DNA of 12,324 nucleotides from Actinomycetes bacterium. GTDB lineage: Bacteria > Actinomycetota > Actinomycetes > Propionibacteriales > Propionibacteriaceae. The notes under the pieces were generated by a model. It was not told the DNA's origin, searched no databases, and was given only the letters and a program-made list of their open reading frames with translations. Shown here piece after piece: positions 7,221 through 12,324 of this stretch (within the stretch, counting starts at the first letter, position 1; the number at the start of each line of letters is the position of its first letter). The position numbers were made by a program, and so were the translations under genes. Location of the stretch: NCBI GenBank assembly GCA_023432725.1, contig JAEYUH010000260.1:1-12324 (forward strand). The letters are read 5' to 3'.

Positions 7221-8312
7221 ATGATCTACCCACGAGTGATGGCGCTGGCCGCAGGTCTCGCCGTCCTGGCCGCAGGCTGCACACCGGCGTCGGCGCCGTC
7301 GACGCCGACCTCGGGGCAGCCCACGCCGACGGTGACACCGTCCGCGCCCGGCCCGACGCAGAGCGACACCCTGACCGTCCTGACCCACGACAGCTTCTAC
7401 CTGCCGGACGAGACCCTCGCCGCCTTCGAGCAGGAGAGCGGGTACCGCGTCGAGTACGTGGCGCCCGGCGACGGCGGCACCCTGGTCAACCAGCTGATCC
7501 TCACCAAGGACGCGCCGCTGGGCGACGTCGTGTTCGGCATCGACAACACCTTCGCCGGTCGGGCCGTGGCGGCCGGCGTCCTCGCCCCGTACACCTCCCC
7601 CGCCCTCCCGGAAACGGCGACCGACCTGGCAGCCGACGGCGCGGGGGTGCTCACCCCGATCGACTACGGAGATGTCTGCCTGAACGCCGACCTGGCCTGG
7701 TTCGCCGATAAGGGGCTGGCGGTGCCCCGCAGCCTCGACGACCTGATCGAGCCCGAGTACGCCGACCTGCTGGTGGTGTCGAATCCCGCCTCCTCCACCC
7801 CCGGCCTGGCCTTCCTGACCACCACCATCGCCGCCAAGGGGATGGGCTACCTCGACTACTGGGCCCAGCTGAAGGCCAACGGGCTGAAGGTGGTGCCGGG
7901 CTGGACCGAGGCCTACACCGTGGAGTTCTCCGGCTCGTCCGGGAAGGGTTCCCGCCCGCTGGTGCTGTCCTACGCCAGCTCGCCTGCCTCCGAGCTGGAT
8001 TCCGACGGCAAGCCGCGCACCGCGAACCTGCCCGACACGTGCCTGCGGCAGGTCGAGTTCGCCGGCGTGGTGGCCGGAACCCGCAACGAGGTCGGCGCCC
8101 GGGCCTTCATCGACTGGCTGCTCAGCCCCGAGGTGCAGGCCCAGATCCCCGAGAGCATGTGGATGTACCCGGTCGACCCCGAGGCGCCGCTGCCGTCGGC
8201 CTGGGCGGAGTTCGGCACCTCGGTCAAGGAGCCGTGGCACGTCCCGGCGGAGACCATCGCGGCCAACCGCGACTCCTGGATCCGGGACTGGACCGCTACG
8301 GTCATCGGGTGA
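7221..8312 (+). CDS. thiB: Thiamine ABC transporter substrate-binding lipoprotein
   Basis: This 363-residue protein captures thiamine (and probably its phosphates) outside the cell and delivers it to the ThiP-ThiQ pump. A short signal sequence ends in the lipobox L-A-A-G-C20, followed by a Ser/Thr/Pro linker (to about 47). The mature part follows the ThiB pattern closely: LTVLTHDSFYL near the N-terminus, DVVFGIDNTFAG, TPIDYGDVCLN, the ligand-site segment NPASSTPGLAFL, VVPGWTEAY, LVLSYASSPA, and the C-terminal IPESMWMYPV. E. coli ThiB has counterparts of each (for example LDNN, DYG, STPGLG, KGWSEAY, LSYTTSPAY, GNWMYPV), so the assignment is firm. It is the first gene after a TPP riboswitch. 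Its TGA overlaps the GTG of thiP by 3 nt within GTGA. The start is supported by AGGAGG at 7211-7216. Confidence 0.95.
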   Translation: MIYPRVMALAAGLAVLAAGCTPASAPSTPTSGQPTPTVTPSAPGPTQSDTLTVLTHDSFYLPDETLAAFEQESGYRVEYVAPGDGGTLVNQLILTKDAPLGDVVFGIDNTFAGRAVAAGVLAPYTSPALPETATDLAADGAGVLTPIDYGDVCLNADLAWFADKGLAVPRSLDDLIEPEYADLLVVSNPASSTPGLAFLTTTIAAKGMGYLDYWAQLKANGLKVVPGWTEAYTVEFSGSSGKGSRPLVLSYASSPASELDSDGKPRTANLPDTCLRQVEFAGVVAGTRNEVGARAFIDWLLSPEVQAQIPESMWMYPVDPEAPLPSAWAEFGTSVKEPWHVPAETIAANRDSWIRDWTATVIG

Positions 8313-10012
8313 GCCCGGGCCCTGCCGTGACAGCACTCCCGGCCCTGGGCCGTCCTGCCCGGCGGGCAACGCTTGGCGGCTCGCCGTGGGTCTGGGCGGC
8401 TGTCGCGGCGGTCCCGATCGCCTTCCTCGCCGTCTTCTTCGCCTGGCCGGTGGCGGCGCTGGTCGCCCGCGGGTTCGTCGACCCGGCCGGCAACCCGACG
8501 CTGGCCGGGGTGCAGGCGGTGCTGTCGGCGCCGCGGACCTGGCGGATCGTCGGGCAGACCCTCGCCCAGGCCGCCGCGGGCACCGCTGTCGCGGTGCTGC
8601 TCGGCGTACCCGGCGCGTACCTGCTCTACCGGCGCCGGTTCCCGGGCCGTCGCCTGCTGCGGGCACTGGTGATGGTGCCGTTCGTGCTGCCGACGGTGGT
8701 GGTCGGGGTGGCGTTCAGCTCGCTGCTGGCCCCGACCGGGCCGCTGGGCTGGCTGGGCCTGCAGGAATCCTTCGTCGGGATCGTCGCCGCGCTGGTCTTC
8801 TTCAACTACTCGGTGGTGGTGCGGACGGTGGGCACCTTGTGGGCGCGGCTCGACCCGCGCGCCGAGGACGCCGCCCGCACCCTGGGGGCCTCCCGGCCGC
8901 GGGTCTTCGCGACCGTGACGCTGCCTGCGCTGGCGCCCGCGATCGCCTCCGGCGCGGCGCTCACCTTCCTGTTCTGCGCCACGGCCTTCGGGGTGGTGCT
9001 GGTGATGGGTGGGGTGTCCTGGGGCACCATCGAGACCGAGATCTGGTACCAGACCACCCAGCTGCTCGACCTGCCGGCGGCGGCGGCGCTGTCGATCCTG
9101 CAGCTCGGGGTGGTGACCGCCTCGCTGGTTGCCGCCAACCGGGCGCGGGCGCGTTCCGAGCGGGCGCTGAAACTGCTGGGCCGACCGGTGGACACCCCGT
9201 TGCGGGCGGCCGACTGGCCGGCCGTCGCCGTCACCGCGGTCGTCGTCCTCGGCCTGCTGGTGGCGCCGATCGCGCATCTGGTGGGGCGCTCCTTCGTCAC
9301 CGCCGACGGGATCGGCTGGGGCAACTACGCGCTGCTCGCCGGCCGGGCCCAGGGCACGACGGTGAGTGTCTGGCAGGCGCTGGTCAACTCGCTGGTGACA
9401 GCCTCGGTCGCCACCGCTGTCGCGCTCCTGCTCGGGTTGGCGGTCAGCTACGTGCTCTCCCGGCGTCCCGCCTCGCCCGGGGGTCGCTGGCTGCTGCACG
9501 CCGCGGACTCGGTGTTCATGCTGCCCCTGGGGGTGTCGGCGGTGACCGTCGGCTTCGGCTTCCTGATCACCCTCAACCGGCCGCCGCTCGACCTGCGCTC
9601 CTCCTGGCTGCTGATCCCGATCGCCCAGGCGATGGTGGCGCTGCCCCTGGTGGTGCGGACGTTGCTGCCCACGCTGCGGGCGATCGATCCGCGGTTGCAC
9701 GAGGCGGCCGCCACCCTCGGCGCCGGGCCCCGCCGGATCATCCTCACCATCGACCTGCCGTTCGCGCTGCGCGGGCTGGGGCTGGCGCTCGGCTTCGCCT
9801 TCGCCACCTCGCTGGGCGAGTTCGGGGCTACCTCCTTCCTCGCCCGGCCGGACCGGCCGACGCTGCCGGTCGTGGTGTACCGGCTGATCTCGCGGCCCGG
9901 CGCGGAGAACTTCGGGATGGCGATGGCAGCGTCCGTGCTGCTCGGGTTGTTGACGGCACTGGTGATGGCGCTCGCGGAATGGGTCGGTCCCAAGGAGGTG
10001 AACCCGTGGTGA
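8309..10012 (+). CDS. thiP: Thiamine ABC transporter permease, two fused domains
   Basis: From the GTG at 8309 the protein has 567 residues and is very hydrophobic throughout, with about 12 membrane segments expected. It contains two BPD_transp_1 permease units in tandem. Each carries the EAA loop that docks to the ATPase: EDAARTLGA (186-194) and EAAATLGAG (465-473). This two-in-one layout is normal for ThiP. The segment SLGEFGATSFLARP (501-514) is typical of the second ThiP half. The GTG at 8309 overlaps the thiB stop within GTGA, which implies translational coupling; no good ribosome binding site is visible there, and the in-frame GTG at 8327 is the alternative. The reading frame stays open upstream into thiB, but that part is overlap, not protein. 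The 3' end holds AAGGAGGTGA, the ribosome binding site for thiQ. Confidence 0.92.
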   Translation: MSPGPAVTALPALGRPARRATLGGSPWVWAAVAAVPIAFLAVFFAWPVAALVARGFVDPAGNPTLAGVQAVLSAPRTWRIVGQTLAQAAAGTAVAVLLGVPGAYLLYRRRFPGRRLLRALVMVPFVLPTVVVGVAFSSLLAPTGPLGWLGLQESFVGIVAALVFFNYSVVVRTVGTLWARLDPRAEDAARTLGASRPRVFATVTLPALAPAIASGAALTFLFCATAFGVVLVMGGVSWGTIETEIWYQTTQLLDLPAAAALSILQLGVVTASLVAANRARARSERALKLLGRPVDTPLRAADWPAVAVTAVVVLGLLVAPIAHLVGRSFVTADGIGWGNYALLAGRAQGTTVSVWQALVNSLVTASVATAVALLLGLAVSYVLSRRPASPGGRWLLHAADSVFMLPLGVSAVTVGFGFLITLNRPPLDLRSSWLLIPIAQAMVALPLVVRTLLPTLRAIDPRLHEAAATLGAGPRRIILTIDLPFALRGLGLALGFAFATSLGEFGATSFLARPDRPTLPVVVYRLISRPGAENFGMAMAASVLLGLLTALVMALAEWVGPKEVNPW

Positions 10013-10977
10013 GTGGCCTGGCGGTCGTCGACGCGGTGGTGAGGTACGGCGCGACGGTAGCGGTGGACGGCGTCTCGCTGGAGGTGGCGCCGGGCGAGAC
10101 CGTCGCGCTGCTGGGAGCGTCCGGCTCGGGCAAGTCGTCGCTGCTGCGGGCCGTGGCGGGGCTCGAACCGCTGCACCGCGGCAGCGTCAGCTGGGACGGC
10201 CAGGACCTCACGGCCGTGCCGGTGCACCGACGCGGGTTCGTCATGATGTTCCAGGACGGCCAGCTCTTCCCGCACCTGTCCGTGGCGGGCAACGTCGGGT
10301 ACGCGCTGAACCACCTGCCCGACCGGGACCGCGACGCGCGGGTCAGCGAACTGCTCGAGCTGGTAGGCCTCGCCGGGTACGGGCCGCGGCCGGTGACCGC
10401 GCTGTCGGGCGGGCAGGCCCAGCGGGTGGCCCTCGCCCGGTCGCTGGCGCCGCGACCGCACCTGCTGATGCTGGACGAGCCGCTGTCCTCCCTGGACCGC
10501 GGGCTGCGCGAGCGCCTGGTCGGCGTCCTCGACGACACCCTGCAGGCGACCGGGACGCCGGCGCTCTACGTCACCCACGACCAGGACGAGGCCTTCGCGA
10601 TCGCCGACCGGATCGCCGTCCTCTCCCACGGCAGGCTGCTGCAACTCGGCACCCCCGTCGAGCTCTGGCGGCACCCGGCCGACGCCGAGGTGGCGGCCTT
10701 CCTCGGCTACGGGCCGTTCCTGTCGCCGGCCCAGGCGCGGGCCCTCGGCTGGCACGGCGAGGCGGACGCGGGACGGGTGGCGATCGGCCCGGACGGGCTG
10801 GTGGGCGACCCGCGCGGCACGCTCGTCCCTGTCATCTCGGCGCGGCCCGGACGGGGCCGCTACGAGGTGACCGTCGAGCTCCCCGGCGGGGTCGCTGCCG
10901 AGCTGCGCACCCTCGATCCCCCGGGGGCGCAGGTCGCCATCCGTGTCGATCCGGAGGGCACCGCTGTCGTCGGGTGA
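10006..10977 (+). CDS. thiQ: Thiamine ABC transporter ATPase with C-terminal extension
   Basis: This 323-residue ATPase powers thiamine import with ThiB and ThiP. All ABC motifs are intact: Walker A GASGSGKSS (37-45), the Q-loop FQDGQLFPH with Q83, signature LSGGQ (133-137), Walker B LLMLDEP (153-159), D-loop SSLD (161-164) and H-loop THDQDEA with H191. Residues from about 225 onward form an extra domain of nearly 100 residues (with GRVAIGPDGLVG and YEVTVELPGG) that looks like the TOBE domain of other importers. E. coli ThiQ, at about 230 residues, lacks it. A near-perfect AAGGAGGTGA at 9992-10001 serves two in-frame GTG codons, 10006 and 10009. I chose 10006 for its 7-nt spacing; 10009 would give a GTGA overlap like that of thiB-thiP. 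The gene ends the operon. Confidence 0.93.
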   Translation: MVSGLAVVDAVVRYGATVAVDGVSLEVAPGETVALLGASGSGKSSLLRAVAGLEPLHRGSVSWDGQDLTAVPVHRRGFVMMFQDGQLFPHLSVAGNVGYALNHLPDRDRDARVSELLELVGLAGYGPRPVTALSGGQAQRVALARSLAPRPHLLMLDEPLSSLDRGLRERLVGVLDDTLQATGTPALYVTHDQDEAFAIADRIAVLSHGRLLQLGTPVELWRHPADAEVAAFLGYGPFLSPAQARALGWHGEADAGRVAIGPDGLVGDPRGTLVPVISARPGRGRYEVTVELPGGVAAELRTLDPPGAQVAIRVDPEGTAVVG

Positions 10978-10983
10978 GGCCAC

Positions 10984-11020
10984 GTTGACGCCCGAGCCGC
11001 GGCTGTGACAAGTTGACGCC
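10984..11020. promoter_or_regulatory. Direct repeats flanking a palindrome, possible operator of the kinase gene
   Basis: GTTGACGCC occurs at 10984-10992 and again at 11012-11020. Between them lies the perfect 10-bp palindrome AGCCGCGGCT (10995-11004). TTGACG within each repeat also resembles a -35 box, but no good -10 box follows at 17 bp. The position, between thiQ and the kinase start, suits a promoter or operator. No regulator can be named. Confidence 0.35.
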
Positions 11021-11044
11021 AGTTTCTAGCGCCGGAGGCGACAC

Positions 11045-11998
11045 GTGCTGGTGGTCTGTCCCAATCCCACTGTCGACCGGCAGGTGATCCTCGCCGAACT
11101 CAAGCCGGGGAACGTCCTTCGCGCCACCGAGAACAAGGCCTTCCCGGCCGGCAAGGCGGTGTCGGCCGCGCGGGGTTCGATGGCCAACGGGGCCCGCCCC
11201 GAGGTGCACGTCCTGCTGCCCGAGGAAGGCGCCGACTGGTACGAGGAGGCGCTGCGCACGGAGGGCATGAACGTCACTGCCCACCGCCACGCCGGCGTGC
11301 TGCGCGAGACGATCCTGCTCTATGAGGGCTCCGGCCGGGTCACCGTCATCAACGGCAACGGAGCCGACGTGGAGCCGGAGCGCTGGCGTGGGTTCGTCCG
11401 TGCGGTCTGCGAGCGGATCCTGCCCGGCGGCTGGGTGGTCTGCAGCGGCAGCTTCCCGCCCGGGGTGACGACCGACGACATCACCGACTTCGTCACCCGT
11501 GTGGCACGGGCCGGGGGCAAGCTCGCTCTCGACACCGGCCCGGCCTGGCTGGCGGCGGGCATCGCCGGCCGTCCGGCCCTGATCTCGCCCAACCTCGCCG
11601 AGGCGGAGGCCCTGCTCTCGGGCCTCGACGTCCCCGAGCCGGTCGAGCCGGGCGCGGACGCGCTGCACCGTGCCGAGTTGGCGGCGATCAAGCTGCAGTC
11701 GCGGGGCGTCCACTACGTCACGGTCACCGCGGGGGCGGCGGGGGTTGCGTGGGCCACCCCCGAGGGCACCGGCAAGCTGCCCGGCATCGAGGTCGAGGTG
11801 CGAAACCCGATCGGGGCCGGCGACGCCTTCATGGGCGGCATGGTGTCGTGGCTCGAGGTCGGCTGGTCCTTCCCGGAAGCGGTTCGCTGGGGGATGGCTA
11901 CCGCCTGCGCGGCGATCGGGCAGTGGTCACCCGGAGCGGCCTCGGCAGAGGACGCCGCCCGCTACCACGCCCGGCTGGTGCCGGCTGCTGCGAGCTGA
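11045..11998 (+). CDS. PfkB-family sugar or sugar-phosphate kinase
   Basis: This 317-residue protein is closest in pattern to the 1-phosphofructokinase / tagatose-6-phosphate kinase branch of the PfkB (ribokinase-like) family. It begins MLVVCPNPTVDR like those enzymes and has GSFPPG (135-140), DTGPAWL (163-169), SPNLAEAEALL (181-191) and the ATP-site anion hole with the catalytic base GAGD260AF (257-262). The second glycine motif, normally GGKGxN near residue 35, reads AGKAVS (35-40), and the region usually reading INEPG reads INGNG (102-106). Both changes affect the substrate side, so the phosphate acceptor may differ from fructose-1-phosphate or tagatose-6-phosphate. GGAGG at 11034-11038 lies 6 nt before the GTG start. 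No PTS or sugar-catabolic gene is adjacent to suggest a substrate. Kinase fold is sure; substrate unknown. Confidence 0.85.
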   Translation: MLVVCPNPTVDRQVILAELKPGNVLRATENKAFPAGKAVSAARGSMANGARPEVHVLLPEEGADWYEEALRTEGMNVTAHRHAGVLRETILLYEGSGRVTVINGNGADVEPERWRGFVRAVCERILPGGWVVCSGSFPPGVTTDDITDFVTRVARAGGKLALDTGPAWLAAGIAGRPALISPNLAEAEALLSGLDVPEPVEPGADALHRAELAAIKLQSRGVHYVTVTAGAAGVAWATPEGTGKLPGIEVEVRNPIGAGDAFMGGMVSWLEVGWSFPEAVRWGMATACAAIGQWSPGAASAEDAARYHARLVPAAAS

Positions 11999-12030
11999 GG
12001 CCCGCCCCGCCGGCGAGCGCCCCGGGTAGT

Positions 12031-12053
12031 GGGCTCGGGCCCGCCCGAGGCCC
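12031..12053 (+). terminator. GC-rich hairpin after the kinase gene
   Basis: GGGCTCGGG (12031-12039) pairs with CCCGAGGCCC (12044-12053) with one bulged base and a 4-nt loop. It lies 32 nt after the kinase stop and before the next promoter. No U-tract follows. Confidence 0.5.
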
Positions 12054-12068
12054 GGTCGTACCAGCGGC

Positions 12069-12074
12069 TAGACT
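12069..12074 (+). promoter_or_regulatory. -10 box of a leaderless promoter for the cysteine leader peptide
   Basis: TAGACT fits TAnnnT and ends 6 nt before the ATG at 12081, which should place the transcript start on the ATG. The layout TAGACT-GCCGCC-ATG nearly repeats TAGGCT-GCCGCA-ATG at 1611-1625. There is no Shine-Dalgarno sequence in between. Confidence 0.7.
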
Positions 12075-12080
12075 GCCGCC

Positions 12081-12155
12081 ATGAGTGCGACGCCCACGGT
12101 TGTCATCCCGACCGGGATGATTCTGCGGGTGGTCTGTTGTTGTACCTGTTGTTGA
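12081..12155 (+). CDS. Poly-cysteine leader peptide (24 codons)
   Basis: A short ORF starts at an ATG that is probably the first base of the transcript. It begins MSATPTVVIPTG, continues MILRVV and ends CCCTCC before TGA, so five of the last six codons are Cys, all of them TGT. TGT is the rare Cys codon in DNA this GC-rich, and the consecutive use fits a sensor of charged tRNA-Cys. Leaderless poly-cysteine ORFs upstream of sulfur and cysteine genes are known in mycobacteria as cysteine-responsive attenuators, and this one matches in position, start type and Cys placement. A start of the cysE-like gene lies 62 nt after its stop. When Cys is short, a ribosome should stall on the Cys codons and change folding of the RNA they overlap. 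The peptide itself probably has no other role. Confidence 0.85.
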   Translation: MSATPTVVIPTGMILRVVCCCTCC

Positions 12156-12167
12156 AAGTACAACAAC
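12136..12167 (+). promoter_or_regulatory. Alternative hairpins over the Cys codons (attenuator)
   Basis: GTTGTTGTAC (12136-12145, inside the Cys codons) is perfectly complementary to GTACAACAAC (12158-12167). A second copy of GTTGTTG (12148-12154, the last Cys codons plus stop) can pair instead with CAACAAC (12161-12167) around a 6-nt loop. The two stems use the same downstream strand, so only one can form. A separate 7-bp hairpin (TCATCCC 12103-12109 with GGGATGA 12114-12120) lies upstream within the leader. No U-tract follows, so control of cysE translation or of Rho access is more likely than intrinsic termination. Confidence 0.65.
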
Positions 12168-12217
12168 CATCCTGGTGGCTGACCGCCGCCGCCCCTACCC
12201 GAGGACGTCACGCACCC

Positions 12218-12324
12218 ATGACCACCACCCCTGAGCTGAACGGGGCTGCCGCCGCGCCGGGCCGTCCCTCACAGGACGAGATCTGGAACCGGATCCGGGC
12301 CGAGGTGAGTATCGACGCCGCCGC
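12218..12324 (+). CDS. cysE: Probable serine O-acetyltransferase, 5' end only
   Basis: Only the first 35 codons are in the window. After a 19-residue Ala/Pro/Thr-rich lead the sequence reads QDEIWNRIRAEVSIDAA, which lines up with the N-terminus of E. coli CysE (LEIVWNNIKAEARTLADCEP) at W, N, I, A and E in the same spacing. CysE transfers acetyl from acetyl-CoA to L-serine, giving O-acetylserine for cysteine synthesis, and its amount sets flux into the pathway. The poly-cysteine leader upstream fits this target well. The start ATG at 12218 has only a weak, distant GAGGA (12201-12205). The catalytic hexapeptide-repeat domain is outside the window, so the call rests on the short N-terminal match plus context. 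Another cysteine or sulfur gene is the main alternative. Confidence 0.68.
   Translation, partial: MTTTPELNGAAAAPGRPSQDEIWNRIRAEVSIDAA

Noticed and set aside
8039..8308. N-terminal extension of thiP upstream of 8309
   Set aside because: The frame is open but lies entirely inside thiB, encodes Arg/Gly-rich nonsense, and the GTGA overlap at 8309 gives the standard coupled start.
7155..9700. Long - strand open frames opposite thiB and thiP (503 and 576 codons)
   Set aside because: Both are rich in Arg, Gly, Pro, His and Gln without any motif, overlap each other, and lie opposite clear thiamine transporter genes and a riboswitch.
9448..10983. A 511-codon - strand open frame opposite thiP and thiQ
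   Set aside because: Antisense to a complete set of ABC ATPase motifs; composition is that of a GC-skew shadow frame.
11898..12170. A 90-codon - strand open frame across the leader-peptide region
   Set aside because: It runs antisense to the kinase end, the terminator, the promoter and the poly-Cys leader, with no motif or start signal.

Overview
The window is very GC-rich. It carries actinobacterial-style lipoproteins and promoters with a TAnnnT -10 box placed 6-7 nt before an ATG, which is the leaderless-transcript layout. The most likely host is a high-GC actinomycete. A family such as Propionibacteriaceae is possible but is not shown by the sequence. No tRNA, rRNA, CRISPR array, insertion sequence or phage gene is visible; this looks like ordinary chromosome.

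Left part (1-4966, all + strand): the 3' end of a secreted-type PQQ-like beta-propeller protein; a short array of 21-bp tandem repeats; a membrane-anchored serine hydrolase of the class C beta-lactamase fold, with a probable leaderless promoter; a BphA4-like ferredoxin/rubredoxin reductase followed by a hairpin terminator; and a small Pro/Thr-rich lipoprotein of unknown function.

Middle (4977-6993, - strand): a DUF853/HerA-like ATPase, convergent with the lipoprotein, and a 71-residue proline-rich protein upstream of it. Each has its own promoter-proximal element, and the two elements share an identical 11-mer. A GC hairpin lies between the two genes.

Right-middle (7080-10977, + strand): a TPP riboswitch (THI element) controls a translationally coupled thiamine ABC-transporter operon of lipoprotein binding protein (thiB), fused two-domain permease (thiP) and ATPase (thiQ). 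Two consecutive hairpins between aptamer and thiB, the second enclosing the thiB ribosome binding site, suggest translational control. TPP would shut down thiamine uptake.

Right end (10978-12324): a PfkB-family sugar (phosphate) kinase with an altered substrate motif and an operator-like upstream region. Next comes a leaderless 24-codon ORF that ends in five cysteines among its last six residues, overlaps mutually exclusive hairpins, and is followed by the 5' end of a gene whose N-terminus resembles serine O-acetyltransferase (cysE). This is the most notable feature: a probable poly-cysteine attenuator in front of the first committed gene of cysteine synthesis.
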